Assembly (NCBI GenBank): GCA_017794825.1
Contig: CP051237.1
Span: 3,306,501-3,370,500 of the forward strand
Reading direction: 5' to 3'
DNA: 64,000 bases
Origin: Pararhizobium sp.
GTDB taxonomy: Bacteria; Pseudomonadota; Alphaproteobacteria; Rhizobiales; Rhizobiaceae
The notes beneath the pieces are model-generated. The model was not told the origin of the DNA. It saw nothing but the letters and a program-made list of their open reading frames with translations, and did no database searches. A program made the translations under genes and the position numbers. Of the stretch, positions 9,347-17,828 are shown piece after piece (position 1 is the first letter of the stretch; each line of letters starts with the position of its first letter).

Positions 9347-10339
9347 TTATTCCTTGTATTCAATGAGGCGAAGGGCCTGGCCGAGCGCAAAATCGAGGAT
9401 CAGTCCCACGACTCCGATGACGACGATGGCGAAGATCATGCTTGCGAGGTTGAGGCCGTTCCATTCGTTCCAGACGTAGTAGCCTATGCCGACGCCGCCG
9501 ATGACCATCTCTGCGGCGACGATCACCAGCCAGGCTATGCCGATCGAAATGCGCATTCCGGTCAGGATGGTGGGAGCGGCGGCCGGCAGGATGACGCGAA
9601 ACGCGGTTTTCATCCTCGACAGTTCCAGGGTCTTGGCGATGTTCAGCCAATCCTCTTTGACGTTGGCGACGCCGAAAGCGGTGTTGATCAGCATCGGCCA
9701 GATGGAGCAGATGAAGATCACGAATATGGAGGCCTGCTCGGAATCCTTGATCAGAAACAGCGCGACAGGCAGCCACGCCAGCGGCGATATCGGCTTCAGT
9801 ACTTGGACATACGGATTGATCGCCGCGTTCCACAGGGGCGACATGCCAACCAGAAAGCCGAGTGGCACCGCGACAATGATCGCCAGGACAAACCCGGTCA
9901 TGACGCGCATTAGCGAGTATTGAAGCTGAATTCCGATGCCCTTGTCGTTCGGACCGCGGTCATAGAAAGGATTAAAGATTTGCTCCGAGGCCTCGCGCCA
10001 GACCTGGGTAGGGCTGGGAAAGCCGGTTTGCGCTTCCTCTGCCGCCCCTCCGGTGGTGAATCCAAATGACTGAATGCCGCCAGCCGAGTTGATCTCGTCC
10101 CGGGTCAGGCCGAGACCGGCGATCTGATCGATCTGGTCAAAGGTCAATCCGTCGGCCGAGTAGGCTTCGACGTCCGCCCCGGACATTCCTTTCCCGGTCA
10201 GGGTTTCGACTTCAGCCGGCGACATGGATGTCGCGGCTGCAACGTGTGTGGTCGTGGTCGTTAGCATCTGCCAGACCGACAGGAAGACGACCAGAAGCAC
10301 AAGCGACAAAACGCCGGCAAGGATGTTGTTTCTATTCAT
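9347..10339 (-). CDS. ABC transporter permease, nitrate/cyanate type, with repeat-bearing periplasmic insert
   Basis: The 330-aa permease has one N-terminal membrane segment (residues 7-27). It then has a long periplasmic segment of about 85 residues before the NtrB-type core of five membrane helices. The EAA motif region lies around AKTLELSRMKTAFRVILPAAAPTILTGMR. The insert contains four consecutive 13-residue units, beginning SPAEVETL, SGADVEAY, TFDQIDQI and TRDEINSA. It lies in the operon between the binding protein and the ATPase. The family call is firm; the role of the repeats is unknown. Confidence 0.9.
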   Translation of the reverse strand: MNRNNILAGVLSLVLLVVFLSVWQMLTTTTTHVAAATSMSPAEVETLTGKGMSGADVEAYSADGLTFDQIDQIAGLGLTRDEINSAGGIQSFGFTTGGAAEEAQTGFPSPTQVWREASEQIFNPFYDRGPNDKGIGIQLQYSLMRVMTGFVLAIIVAVPLGFLVGMSPLWNAAINPYVQVLKPISPLAWLPVALFLIKDSEQASIFVIFICSIWPMLINTAFGVANVKEDWLNIAKTLELSRMKTAFRVILPAAAPTILTGMRISIGIAWLVIVAAEMVIGGVGIGYYVWNEWNGLNLASMIFAIVVIGVVGLILDFALGQALRLIEYKE

Positions 10340-10428
10340 TCAATGCAAATTCCGTTGAACGGATACAGGCCCGCAGCGACAACCGACCGGCGAACCGGCC
10401 GGTTGCGCGATCTGCAGGACGCTGTGGT

Positions 10429-11892
10429 CTACTGCACCCTGGTGATGTCAAAACTCGTTATGTAGTCCTGAATCGCGTCCGGATTGTATGTTTTTCCGTA
10501 CACGTCATAGACCGGATATTTGACTTCCGGGATATCCTTCCATTCGAGATCGGAGTTCGCTGCAGCCATGTCCTTCATGTTCTTCTCGGTCTCTGCCGAC
10601 AGGAAGATCTGATCGGAGATCGACTTGTAGTCGACATCAGACTTGATGTAGTCCCAGCGGCGAAGCTGCGAGAGAATCCACGTACCCATGGATTGCGTCG
10701 GATACGGCATGAAGGAGATCCGGTCCGGCACCTTCTTGATGTTGCCGAGCCCGTCCGGATAGACGCCGGTCAGAATCTGCTTGAGAACGGCCTCGGGCTG
10801 GTTGAGGTAATTCGTCGGCGCCATGGATTCGGCGAAGCGTTCCCTCTGGTCGGCCATCTCCGCCGTATAGGTCGCGTCGAGAATGGCGGTCAGCAAGACG
10901 ATAAAGGTATTCGGGTTCTCGTCGATGAATTTCTGCGAAATACCGAAGCAGCAACACGGATGCTGATCCCAGATTTCCTTCGTCAGCTTGTGAATGAAGC
11001 CAACGCCGTCATAAACGGCGCGCTGGTTGAACGGATCCGGCGCCAGGTAGCCGTCAACGTTTTCAGCGCGCAGATTTGCAACCATCTCCGGCGGCGGAAC
11101 GACGCGAATCTGGATATCCTTGTCGGGGTCAATGCCGTGCTCGGCGACGTAAAGCCTGAGCAGGAGATTGTGCATCGAGTATTCGAAGGGGACTGCAAAC
11201 TTGAAGCCTTTCCAGTCCTTTGGATCCTGCTTGTCCTTGTGCTTGTTGGCTAGCACGATGGCCTGACCGTTGGTGTTGACGTTGGTCACCATTCGCCAGT
11301 CCTGAGAAGCAGAACCCAGTCCCATCGACATGGCGGCGGGCATCGGAGCGAGCAGATGCGAGGCGTCGTATTCGCCGTTCATGCATTTGTCTCGGGCGAC
11401 GGCCCATCCAGCCGTCTTGATGATGTCGACGTTGAGCCCGTATTTGTCGTAGAAGCCGAGCGCATGTCCGGCGATGATCGGCGTGGCGCATGTGATCGGC
11501 ACGAAACCGATCGTGAGATCCTTCTTCTCGATGTTCGACATGGCGTCCTTGGCCATCGACGCCAGAGCTTCGAACGGAACCATGGACCCGATGACGGACG
11601 CCGCGGTCGCAGCGCCAACGCCTTTCAGAAATTTGCGGCGATTGACGTCAGTCTTGAAGATCGAATGAAGCAGCGAGCTTTCCAGCGCGCGATACATTGT
11701 TGCGCCGGGATCCTGGGAACTGAAACCCTGTGCCCGTTTCGACAGGAAAGCGTTGTTTTCACGCTCGACCTGCTCCGGCGCCTTCAAGACATCGGCAACG
11801 CTGCGTGGCGGGTCGTTTTCGTCAGCGCCACGTTCAGAACATTCATTCCAGAGATCAACATTCGGATCAAATGGGTCCTTGTCCATGCTCAT
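10429..11892 (-). CDS. NrtA/CmpA-like ABC substrate-binding protein with Tat signal
   Basis: The 487-aa protein is started at the ATG at 11892, which follows GGAGAG. A long polar N-terminal stretch precedes a twin-arginine motif, NRRKFLKGVGAA, at about residues 84-95 and a hydrophobic h-region. The rest is the NrtA/CmpA/CynA solute-binding fold (LTIGFVPITCATPIIAGHALGFYDKYGL). Folded export through Tat is typical of this class. With the linked cynS the ligand is likely cyanate, but nitrate or bicarbonate cannot be excluded. Its message starts in a leader carrying ANTAR-type hairpins and a terminator. Confidence 0.9.
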   Translation of the reverse strand: MSMDKDPFDPNVDLWNECSERGADENDPPRSVADVLKAPEQVERENNAFLSKRAQGFSSQDPGATMYRALESSLLHSIFKTDVNRRKFLKGVGAATAASVIGSMVPFEALASMAKDAMSNIEKKDLTIGFVPITCATPIIAGHALGFYDKYGLNVDIIKTAGWAVARDKCMNGEYDASHLLAPMPAAMSMGLGSASQDWRMVTNVNTNGQAIVLANKHKDKQDPKDWKGFKFAVPFEYSMHNLLLRLYVAEHGIDPDKDIQIRVVPPPEMVANLRAENVDGYLAPDPFNQRAVYDGVGFIHKLTKEIWDQHPCCCFGISQKFIDENPNTFIVLLTAILDATYTAEMADQRERFAESMAPTNYLNQPEAVLKQILTGVYPDGLGNIKKVPDRISFMPYPTQSMGTWILSQLRRWDYIKSDVDYKSISDQIFLSAETEKNMKDMAAANSDLEWKDIPEVKYPVYDVYGKTYNPDAIQDYITSFDITRVQ

Positions 11893-11942
11893 AAGAACTC
11901 TCCATTTCATATCGCGCCAGCCGTTTGGCAGTAAGGCGCAGC

Positions 11943-11993
11943 AAAAAAAAAACCGCTTCGCACCGGAGTCTCTTTTCCGGTCGTACGAAACGG
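11943..11993 (-). terminator. Attenuator terminator in the leader of the cyanate operon
   Basis: On the minus strand CCGTTTCG pairs with CGAAGCGG and ACCGGA with TCCGGT around an AAAGAGAC loop, followed by ten T residues. It ends about 50 bases before the start codon of the binding-protein gene, so it would stop transcription unless antitermination occurs. Confidence 0.88.
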
Positions 11994-12004
11994 CTCTGTT
12001 TCAT

Positions 12005-12060
12005 CGGCGCGCCTTTGGGCCGATTATGGGATCCCGGGTGTCAGATGCTCTCCGTTGAGC
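12005..12060 (-). promoter_or_regulatory. Two ANTAR-type hexaloop hairpins (NasT antitermination target)
   Basis: Read on the minus strand, the first hairpin is GCTC-AACGGA-GAGC (12060-12047) and the second is CGGCCC-AAAGGC-GCGCCG (12022-12005). Both six-base loops have A at position 1 and G at position 4, which is the recognition signature of ANTAR-domain antiterminators. They sit directly upstream of the terminator at 11943-11993, and a NasT-like protein is encoded just upstream. A longer GATCCCGG/CCGGGATC pairing also encloses the first hairpin. Confidence 0.8.
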
Positions 12061-12246
12061 GGGATTCCGGGATCTGAAAAAAGCAATGCAACTTGCGTGC
12101 CAACATCATTAACTTGATTAATGATAAGCAAATACAATAATTTGAGGAATACTGCCGTTTCGAGCGAAAGAATCCAAGTGCCTAAAAAGGCATCAGGCGG
12201 CGTTTAAAAAATCGACAAATGGATCGATTTGGCAGGAAAGCCAAAA

Positions 12247-12834
12247 TTACAATCCAAGTCTGTTCGCTGCGATCACGACGCTGGCAATCTCGGAAATCCG
12301 CTTTTTCTCGTTCATTGCCGTACGGCGCAGAAAAGCATGCGCCTCGTCTTCATTCATCGAACGGGAATTCATGAGGATGCCCTTGGCCTTGTCGATCAAC
12401 TTACGGTCTTCGAGTTGCTGGCGAAGTTCCGCCACCTGGTTGCCAAGCGAAGCGTATTGATCGAAGCGCGCGATCGCCACTTCAATGATCGATCGCAGCC
12501 GATTGACATGAAGACCATCGACGATATAGGCGGAGACGCCGGACTGGACGACGCGGCGAGTAAGATCAGGCTCGCTTTCGTCCGCAAACATGACAACCGG
12601 TCGCTGAACCTGCTCCGAAACCCGCAACATCTGCTCGACGGTGTCCCGGCGTGGGTTTTCAAGATCTATGAGAATAACGTCCGGATCAAAGTCGGTGATC
12701 CGGCTAAACACATCGATGCTGTCCTGAATGAGGGCGACATCGGCAATCCCGGATTCCCGCAAGCCATCCACCAGGATGCGCCCGCGCTCCGGATTTTGAT
12801 CTATGACGACTACCTTCGCAATAGTGTGGTTCAT
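12247..12834 (-). CDS. nasT: NasT-like response regulator with ANTAR RNA-binding domain
   Basis: The 195-aa protein starts at ATG 12834 (MNHTIAKVVVIDQNPERGR). It has an N-terminal receiver-like domain with DVILIDLENPRRDTVEQM and a C-terminal coiled coil plus ANTAR domain (KLIDKAKGILMNSRSMNEDEAHAFLRRTAMNE). NasT proteins bind paired hexaloop hairpins and prevent termination ahead of nitrogen-assimilation genes. The target hairpins and terminator lie between this gene and the transporter genes. No NasS sensor gene is seen in the window. Confidence 0.9.
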   Translation of the reverse strand: MNHTIAKVVVIDQNPERGRILVDGLRESGIADVALIQDSIDVFSRITDFDPDVILIDLENPRRDTVEQMLRVSEQVQRPVVMFADESEPDLTRRVVQSGVSAYIVDGLHVNRLRSIIEVAIARFDQYASLGNQVAELRQQLEDRKLIDKAKGILMNSRSMNEDEAHAFLRRTAMNEKKRISEIASVVIAANRLGL

Positions 12835-13103
12835 TTGCCCACCTCGGCAATTTCCGCGCTGCCGCCGCATCGACCGACAATTCCGCTTACCGAATGAAAC
12901 TCCCGTCCAACCAAGGCTGTGATGAATGGTTGTGCATTGCATATATTTTCCGCAATGCAAAAAGTTTGCAAGTGAAAAGATTTTTCCAGCAACCCGATGA
13001 AGGAACGCCGCGTGTGGATAACAGCATGTAAGGCAGGTGCTGGCGCATCAGAACAAAAACGCCCACTGCAGTGTGTGAGCGACGTCTGAAATCAGACTGA
13101 AAC

Positions 13104-14525
13104 TCACTGCCGTTCCCGCTCGAAAAGCCTTTTCGCCATGACGCCAACGCGCGCCTCGATCGCTTCGAGCGCGTTCAGGATCAGGTCTTCGCGGAAGCGA
13201 CGGCCGACGATTTGCACGGCGACCGGCATGCCGTCATGCATGCCGGATGAAACGATCCCCGAAGGCAACCCAAGATAGTTTATGGCGAACGACCAGATGC
13301 CGCAGCCAAGCACATCCATGACGCCATCCTTGCCTTCCGCATCACGATTCCACGCATAGGTCGGTCGAGGAAGAAACGGCGTTAGAACAATCGGGTAGCG
13401 TTCGAGAAAAAGGTTCCACTCACGTATGAAACTGGAGCGTCTCGCCATCTGGCGCAGCAGTTCGTCATACTCGAAAGGCGGGAAGAGCTCGAAATACTCA
13501 TCGAACATCCGGTTGATCTCGGCGCTGCCGAATTTGCGGATGTCATCCATCATCAAGAGCCGTATCTCGGACATCAACGCGCGGTAGCCTGTCTCGCCGA
13601 TGACGCTGATATCAGGCGTGTCGATCTCGATGACGTCATACCCGGCATCCACCAGGCAGTCGCGCGCATGGTCCAGCGCCTCGATTATCGCTGCATGCGC
13701 TTCGAACTGGTAGGTGGTTTTCGTGAATGCGATCTTGATCGGCCTTTCGAGAGCCGGTCCGTCGAAAGGCGCAGGCGCCTGCCACGGGTCGTGCGGATCG
13801 TACCGGATGGCGGATCGCATGGCGAGACGCACGTCTCGCGCCTCGCGGCAGATCACGCCCTGAACCGACATCAATTGCGCCAGGATGCCACGTTCAGCCT
13901 TTTGGGAGGGGTTCCAGGCAGGCGTGCGGCCTAGTCCCGGTTTGACGGTCACTGCTCCTGTGGCGGCGGATGGAAAGCGCAGCGAACCGCCGATGTCGTT
14001 TCCGTGGGCGATTGCGCCCATGCCGCTCATGACAGAAGCGGAAGCGCCACCGGACGATCCGCCCGGCGACGCCCAGTCGTTCCAAGGATTGAATGTGCGT
14101 CCGTGCAGTTCGTTGGTTGTTGTGGCGCGGAAGGAGAATTCCGGCGTGTTTGTGCGGCCGATGACAATTGCGCCGTCTTTCGTCAGGTTCCTGACGATCG
14201 GCGCGTCATCCGGGGCAATGACATCGGCGAAGGCCTTCACGCCGTTCGGAGTGGCCCTGCCTTTCTGGTCGACATTCTCCTTGATCGTGATCGGCACGCC
14301 GTGCAGTGGGCCCACTGGTCCCGATTTGCCCATGATGACGTCGAGATTGCGCGCCTGAACAATGGCCTCGTCGCCCAAATCGTCGACCACTGCATTGAGG
14401 TGACCGTTTGCCGCGCGCATGTGATCCACCGTAGCGGTGATCGCCGCCTCGGCGGTGATGTCGCGCCGGACGATACGCTCCGCCAGTTCGCATGCGCTCA
14501 GTTGCCAAAGCGGCGCTTTTTTCAT
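13104..14525 (-). CDS. Amidase signature family protein
   Basis: The 473-aa protein carries the Ser-cisSer-Lys catalytic set of the amidase signature family: Lys in ITIKEN, the glycine/serine loop PGGSSGGASASV, and the nucleophile Ser in DIGGSLRFPS. These enzymes hydrolyse amides in the cytoplasm; the substrate is not evident. It starts 46 bases after the end of the ZIP transporter gene on the same strand, so the two may share a transcript. That would place it under the candidate Zur box at 15411-15431. Confidence 0.9.
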   Translation of the reverse strand: MKKAPLWQLSACELAERIVRRDITAEAAITATVDHMRAANGHLNAVVDDLGDEAIVQARNLDVIMGKSGPVGPLHGVPITIKENVDQKGRATPNGVKAFADVIAPDDAPIVRNLTKDGAIVIGRTNTPEFSFRATTTNELHGRTFNPWNDWASPGGSSGGASASVMSGMGAIAHGNDIGGSLRFPSAATGAVTVKPGLGRTPAWNPSQKAERGILAQLMSVQGVICREARDVRLAMRSAIRYDPHDPWQAPAPFDGPALERPIKIAFTKTTYQFEAHAAIIEALDHARDCLVDAGYDVIEIDTPDISVIGETGYRALMSEIRLLMMDDIRKFGSAEINRMFDEYFELFPPFEYDELLRQMARRSSFIREWNLFLERYPIVLTPFLPRPTYAWNRDAEGKDGVMDVLGCGIWSFAINYLGLPSGIVSSGMHDGMPVAVQIVGRRFREDLILNALEAIEARVGVMAKRLFERERQ

Positions 14526-14571
14526 CTTCCTGGCCCTGATTTCAGTGTGTTCGGCATAGTAGCGCTTTTGT

Positions 14572-15324
14572 CTATGTCCAGACCGCTACGATCGCCATGA
14601 GCGCAAAACCGAAAACCGCAGCGGAGAATTCACGAAGGTCGCAGCATCGTGCGACGAGCGTTCCGTTGGCCAGGCCATGCAGCGTTCCGAGATAGAGGAA
14701 CGTTCCGGCCGCTAGCGCCTTGAGCGTCGGCGCGACCAGCGGATGTGCGCCGTCCCAGTGTGCTGCGATTGCGCCGCTGGCGACGCCGAGCGGAAGGAAA
14801 AATACGAAGACAAGAAATGCGATGAAACTCACCGAGCGCGACAGCGGACTGCGCGCAAGCGTGACAGCGAGGGAAAATGACGCAGCCCATTTATGCGCTA
14901 TGATGGCGAGAAATATGACAATAGCCGCAGCGCCTGCACTGCTGGTGCCCAGCGCCGCTCCGGCGAGGAAGGAATGGATCGACAGCATGATGGTAGCAAG
15001 CAGCGCCAGTATTATGTTGCTGTCGCTTTTGCTTTCGGCTGCTTCGCCGATATGTTCCATTAGGAGCAGCAGGAGGACGACAGCGCCGCACAACATGAAC
15101 GGCCATGGATAGTCGACGCCCGCCGCGTCGAAGTCGCCGGCCGCATCGCCGAGCATGTGTATGAGGCCAGCGCCGAGGAAAACGCCTGCTGCGACCGCTT
15201 CGCCGCGGGCAGCCAACTTGCCGTCGACATCAAAATTGTGTCCCAGGAAGACAGGCGCGCTTGCTGCAAGAGCGACTGCCACAATCACGACGGTCATGAC
15301 AACAAGTAAAATCTCGGGGCTCAC
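14572..15324 (-). CDS. ZIP family metal (zinc) transporter
   Basis: The 250-aa membrane protein has about eight predicted transmembrane segments. The ZIP metal-path motifs are in helices 4 and 5: HSFLAGAALG (His and neighbouring polar residue) and IIAHKWAASFSL (HKW, where many family members have H-K-x-x-E). The second-helix motif GAGLIHMLGDA is also family-like. It should import Zn2+ or a related divalent ion across the inner membrane. A Zur-box-like site lies about 90 bases upstream, consistent with induction in zinc starvation. An amidase gene follows it. Confidence 0.85.
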   Translation of the reverse strand: MSPEILLVVMTVVIVAVALAASAPVFLGHNFDVDGKLAARGEAVAAGVFLGAGLIHMLGDAAGDFDAAGVDYPWPFMLCGAVVLLLLLMEHIGEAAESKSDSNIILALLATIMLSIHSFLAGAALGTSSAGAAAIVIFLAIIAHKWAASFSLAVTLARSPLSRSVSFIAFLVFVFFLPLGVASGAIAAHWDGAHPLVAPTLKALAAGTFLYLGTLHGLANGTLVARCCDLREFSAAVFGFALMAIVAVWT

Positions 15325-15410
15325 GGGCGTGTCCCCGAAATCATATCAAGCATTCTCTTGCCGCATTGATCAATGGTTTGGCTCCAGCGAGAAAGTATCC
15401 TTCCGTAATG

Positions 15411-15431
15411 GAATGTTACAACATTACAGTC
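15411..15431. promoter_or_regulatory. Candidate Zur box upstream of the ZIP transporter
   Basis: GTTACAACATTAC at 15415-15427 matches GTTATAATATAAC at 10 of 13 positions and lies 87 bases or more before the ZIP start codon. It also forms the imperfect palindrome AATGTTACAACATT. It is weaker than the sites at 22685 and 35131. Confidence 0.5.
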
Positions 15432-15588
15432 AAGGATTGTTCAATGTTCGAAGCCGATTTTCATGATGTGACGTACAAGCGCGCTGCTGATGGAGTATGG
15501 ATACGGCAGGTAGCGATAACCGCGGACCGACTGCCTCATTCGAGAGCGTCAGATCCGCGGACTAACGTCGAATATGTTGCGGGTTGAC

Positions 15589-15948
15589 TCAGTTGCGAAC
15601 GACCTTGACAGGACCGTGGTCATCGCAGTGATCGCCATGTGGATGGTGCAGATGGCCGTCGACGAGGTAGTCGACATGATCGCCGTGCGGCACCGCTTCG
15701 TGGCCGCAGCCCGGTCCATGGACGTGACCCGGTTCATGTCCCGAGCATCTGTGGTCGGGCGTGCAGCGGTCCGGATTCGTCTCGCTGACCTCAATGACAT
15801 GTTCGTCTACATGGTCGCCGTGGGGATGATGCAGGTGGCCGTCATGCAGATAGTCGACATGATCGCCATGGCGGATCGCCGTATGGCCACAACCGGGGCC
15901 GTGCTGATGGTCGTGGTTTTCATGATGAGGGAGGGAACAGTTCGACAT
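15589..15948 (-). CDS. Very His-rich metal-binding protein with an internal duplication
   Basis: The 119-aa soluble protein consists largely of His, Asp, Gly and Cys. Two copies of a unit of about 35 residues are visible: HGPGCGHTAIRHGDHVDYL followed by DGHLHHPHGDH, and HGPGCGHEAVPHGDHVDYL followed by the same tail. No signal peptide or membrane segment is seen, so it probably buffers metal in the cytoplasm. It lies 15 bases after the ArsR-family gene and is likely co-transcribed from the palindromic operator at 16271. A zinc sponge or chaperone expressed in metal excess is the likely role. No catalytic motif is present. Confidence 0.85.
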   Translation of the reverse strand: MSNCSLPHHENHDHQHGPGCGHTAIRHGDHVDYLHDGHLHHPHGDHVDEHVIEVSETNPDRCTPDHRCSGHEPGHVHGPGCGHEAVPHGDHVDYLVDGHLHHPHGDHCDDHGPVKVVRN

Positions 15949-15963
15949 TTTGGTACTCCTTTT

Positions 15964-16257
15964 TCAGTGTGTCTCACAGGCGTGTGCGACGGAATTTTCA
16001 ACAAGGTTGACGACGTGGGCGTCGGCGATCGAATAGATGATTGCTTTGCCTTCTCGCCGGCGTTTTACAAGGCGCGCCTGCAGCAAAACCTTGAGCCTCG
16101 CAGAGACGGAGCCAATCTTGTCGCCCGCAATCTCGGCCAGTTCGCCGACATTGCGCTCCTGCTCAGCCAGAATGATGAGGGTATGAAGCCTCGCCGGATC
16201 AGCCAGCGCCTTGAAGATGGCTGCTGCGTCTTCCAATTGTTTTCGATCTGTCTTCAT
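15964..16257 (-). CDS. ArsR/SmtB family metal-sensing repressor (alpha-5 zinc site)
   Basis: The 97-aa winged-helix repressor has the ArsR recognition helix region GDKIGSVSARLKVLLQARLVKRRREGKAIIYSI. The final helix reads DAHVVNLVENSVAHACE. Its Asp, His, His and Glu fall at the spacing of the SmtB/CzrA alpha-5 site (D104, H106, H117, E120 in SmtB), so it most likely senses zinc. It starts 13 bases downstream of a perfect palindrome and heads a two-gene unit with the His-rich protein. Metal binding would release it from DNA and turn both genes on. Confidence 0.88.
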   Translation of the reverse strand: MKTDRKQLEDAAAIFKALADPARLHTLIILAEQERNVGELAEIAGDKIGSVSARLKVLLQARLVKRRREGKAIIYSIADAHVVNLVENSVAHACETH

Positions 16258-16270
16258 CGGCTCCGCCTCT

Positions 16271-16302
16271 ACATTCTAATATAATATAGAATATTAGAAT
16301 GT
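16271..16302. promoter_or_regulatory. Palindromic operator of the ArsR/SmtB-type repressor
   Basis: ACATTCTAATAT at 16271-16282 is repeated exactly in inverted orientation at 16291-16302, with an 8-base A/T spacer. The site lies immediately before the repressor gene, and its size and A/T content fit ArsR/SmtB operators. Confidence 0.78.
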
Positions 16303-16418
16303 AATTGCAACCCGGATAACCGCATTTCTTGCTGTATTTAGAGCCTTGCAGCTGCGTGAACTCTGGAGCCGTTCTTGTTCAGACAGAAGTACTTGATGCA
16401 GGGGGATGATCCGGTCGG

Positions 16419-16494
16419 CCAGCGCCTCGAATCTGAAGTTCGTTACATCCTGCAGCACGCTTTATTAGAACTTCAGATTCGACAAGGGCGCTAG
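16419..16494. repeat. Palindromic MITE-like element, copy 1
   Basis: TCGAATCTGAAGTTC and its exact inverse GAACTTCAGATTCGA flank a loop of about 30 bases, and the outer ends CCAGCGCC and GGCGCTAG extend the pairing. The inner sequence GTTCGTTACATCCTGCAGCA is related to the right arm of copy 2 read on the other strand (GTTCATTACATTGTAGCAGCA, shown here in part), so the two belong to one family in opposite orientations. Confidence 0.7.
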
Positions 16495-16506
16495 CAAGAT
16501 AATGAT

Positions 16507-16586
16507 TCTAGTGTGGTTTACGGATTTGAAGTTCCTGTAAGAGACTGCTGCTACAATGTAATGAACCTCAAATCCACCACACTAGA
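16507..16586. repeat. Palindromic MITE-like element, copy 2, with the IS630 element at its right end
   Basis: TCTAGTGTGGT...GGATTTGAAGTTC on the left pairs with GAACCTCAAATCC-ACCACACTAGA on the right. The element is about 80 bases with CTAG ends. The TA at 16583-16584 in its right terminus is also the TA flanking the IS630-type element, so the IS apparently inserted at the end of this repeat or the two share termini. Confidence 0.7.
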
Positions 16587-17632
16587 GCGATTCTGCCCTT
16601 GACTGAATCAATAGGGATTCCCTTTTTCGGATGTTTGTGATTCAAGATGCTGGCTGGGACAGGAGGCCAGCATCTGATGACACGACCTCTTTCTATGGAT
16701 CTTCGTGAGCGGGTTGTTGCGGCGGTTGCGGCGGGCGAAAGCTGCCGTGCAGTTGCGACCCGATTTGGCGTTGCTGTTTCGTCCGTCGTCAAATGGTCGC
16801 AACGCTATCGCGCGACCGGCTCGGTTGCGCCTGGCAAGATGGGCGGCCATCGCAAGCACATTCTGGAGCCGCACCGGGCCTTTATCGTAGAGGCTATCAA
16901 CCAGACGCCACATCTGACACTGCATGGGTTGAAGGCGCAACTGGCGGCCCGCGGCGTGACAGTATCGCACGATACAGTGTGGCGGTTCCTGCGCCGGGAA
17001 GGATTTCGGTTCAAAAAAAACTCTATTCGCTCTTGAGCAGGCGCGCGCCGATATCGCACGACGACGACAGCGATGGCGCTCCTTCCAGGCCAACCTCGAT
17101 CCACGTCAGTTGGTCTTTATCGATGAAACCTGGATCAAGACGAATATGACCCCCTTGCGCGGCTGGGCAGACAAAGGCAAACGACTGCGCAGCTTTGCGC
17201 CGCACGGTCACTGGCGTACGATGACCTTCCTTGGAGCACTGCGGTGTGATGGTCTTGCCGCTCCTTGCGTCTTCGACGGGCCAATCAACGGCCAAAGTTT
17301 CCGCGCCTATGTGGAGCAGATCCTGCTGCCGACGCTGAAACCCGGCGATATCGTCATTATGGACAACCTTGGCTCTCACAAGGCCGCAATCATTCGTCAA
17401 TTGATCAAAGCGGCAGGAGCTCGGCTTTGGTTTCTCCCACCCTATTCACCAGATCTCAATCCCATCGAGCAGACCTTCGCAAAGATCAAGCACTGGATGA
17501 GAATGGCCCAAAAGCGCACCATCGAGGATACATGGAGGCACATCGGAAGTCTTATCCACACCATTACTCCCAATGAATGTGCAAACTATCTCAACAACGC
17601 AGGATATGCTTCCGTGAAAACCTGAAACGCAC
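16585..17632 (+). mobile_element. IS630-family insertion sequence
   Basis: The element spans about 1,048 bases between TA dinucleotides at 16583-16584 and 17633-17634, the target duplication typical of IS630/Tc1-mariner. The ends GAGCGATTCTG (left) and GTGCGTTTCAG (inverse of right) are imperfect inverted repeats. It encodes one transposase in two reading frames. It separates the ArsR/His-rich genes from the TrxR-like/Rrf2 genes. Confidence 0.85.
16677..17625 (+). CDS. IS630 transposase, two frames joined at an A8 run
   Basis: The first frame (ATG 16677 after AGGAGG, stop 17036) encodes the helix-turn-helix region MTRPLSMDLRERVVAA to RRDGFR-like FLRREGFRFKK. The second frame continues from about 17020 as TLFALEQARADI and contains the DDE catalytic core: VFIDETW, VIMDNLGSHK and PYSPDLNPIEQ. 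The frames meet at AAAAAAAA (17013-17020) and require a +1 change, which could be programmed slippage or a one-base insertion. Without slippage the element is dead. The region 17037-17109 belongs to the second frame although it has no start codon. Confidence 0.85.
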
Positions 17633-17828
17633 TAGGCGCATCGCGCAGTGCGATGTGGTGAACCGGCATGCGGCGCAACAACAGTTACGTAAAATTGGTG
17701 ATTTTTTGTGGGCTACGACTGGCAGCCGAGCGAGGGCGCCGCCGATCTGCCGGATTGCCTTTGTTCTTCCATCGTGCGTTGTAGTTGGCCGTGCCGGCGG
17801 CGGATCCCCGCCGGCCCGGGATCAAGGC

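Noticed and set aside
15442..15588. Small plus-strand frame after the ZIP Zur box (MFEADFHDVTYK)
   Set aside because: 47 codons, no ribosome binding site, no recognised motif. It probably reflects the leader and 3' flank of neighbouring genes.
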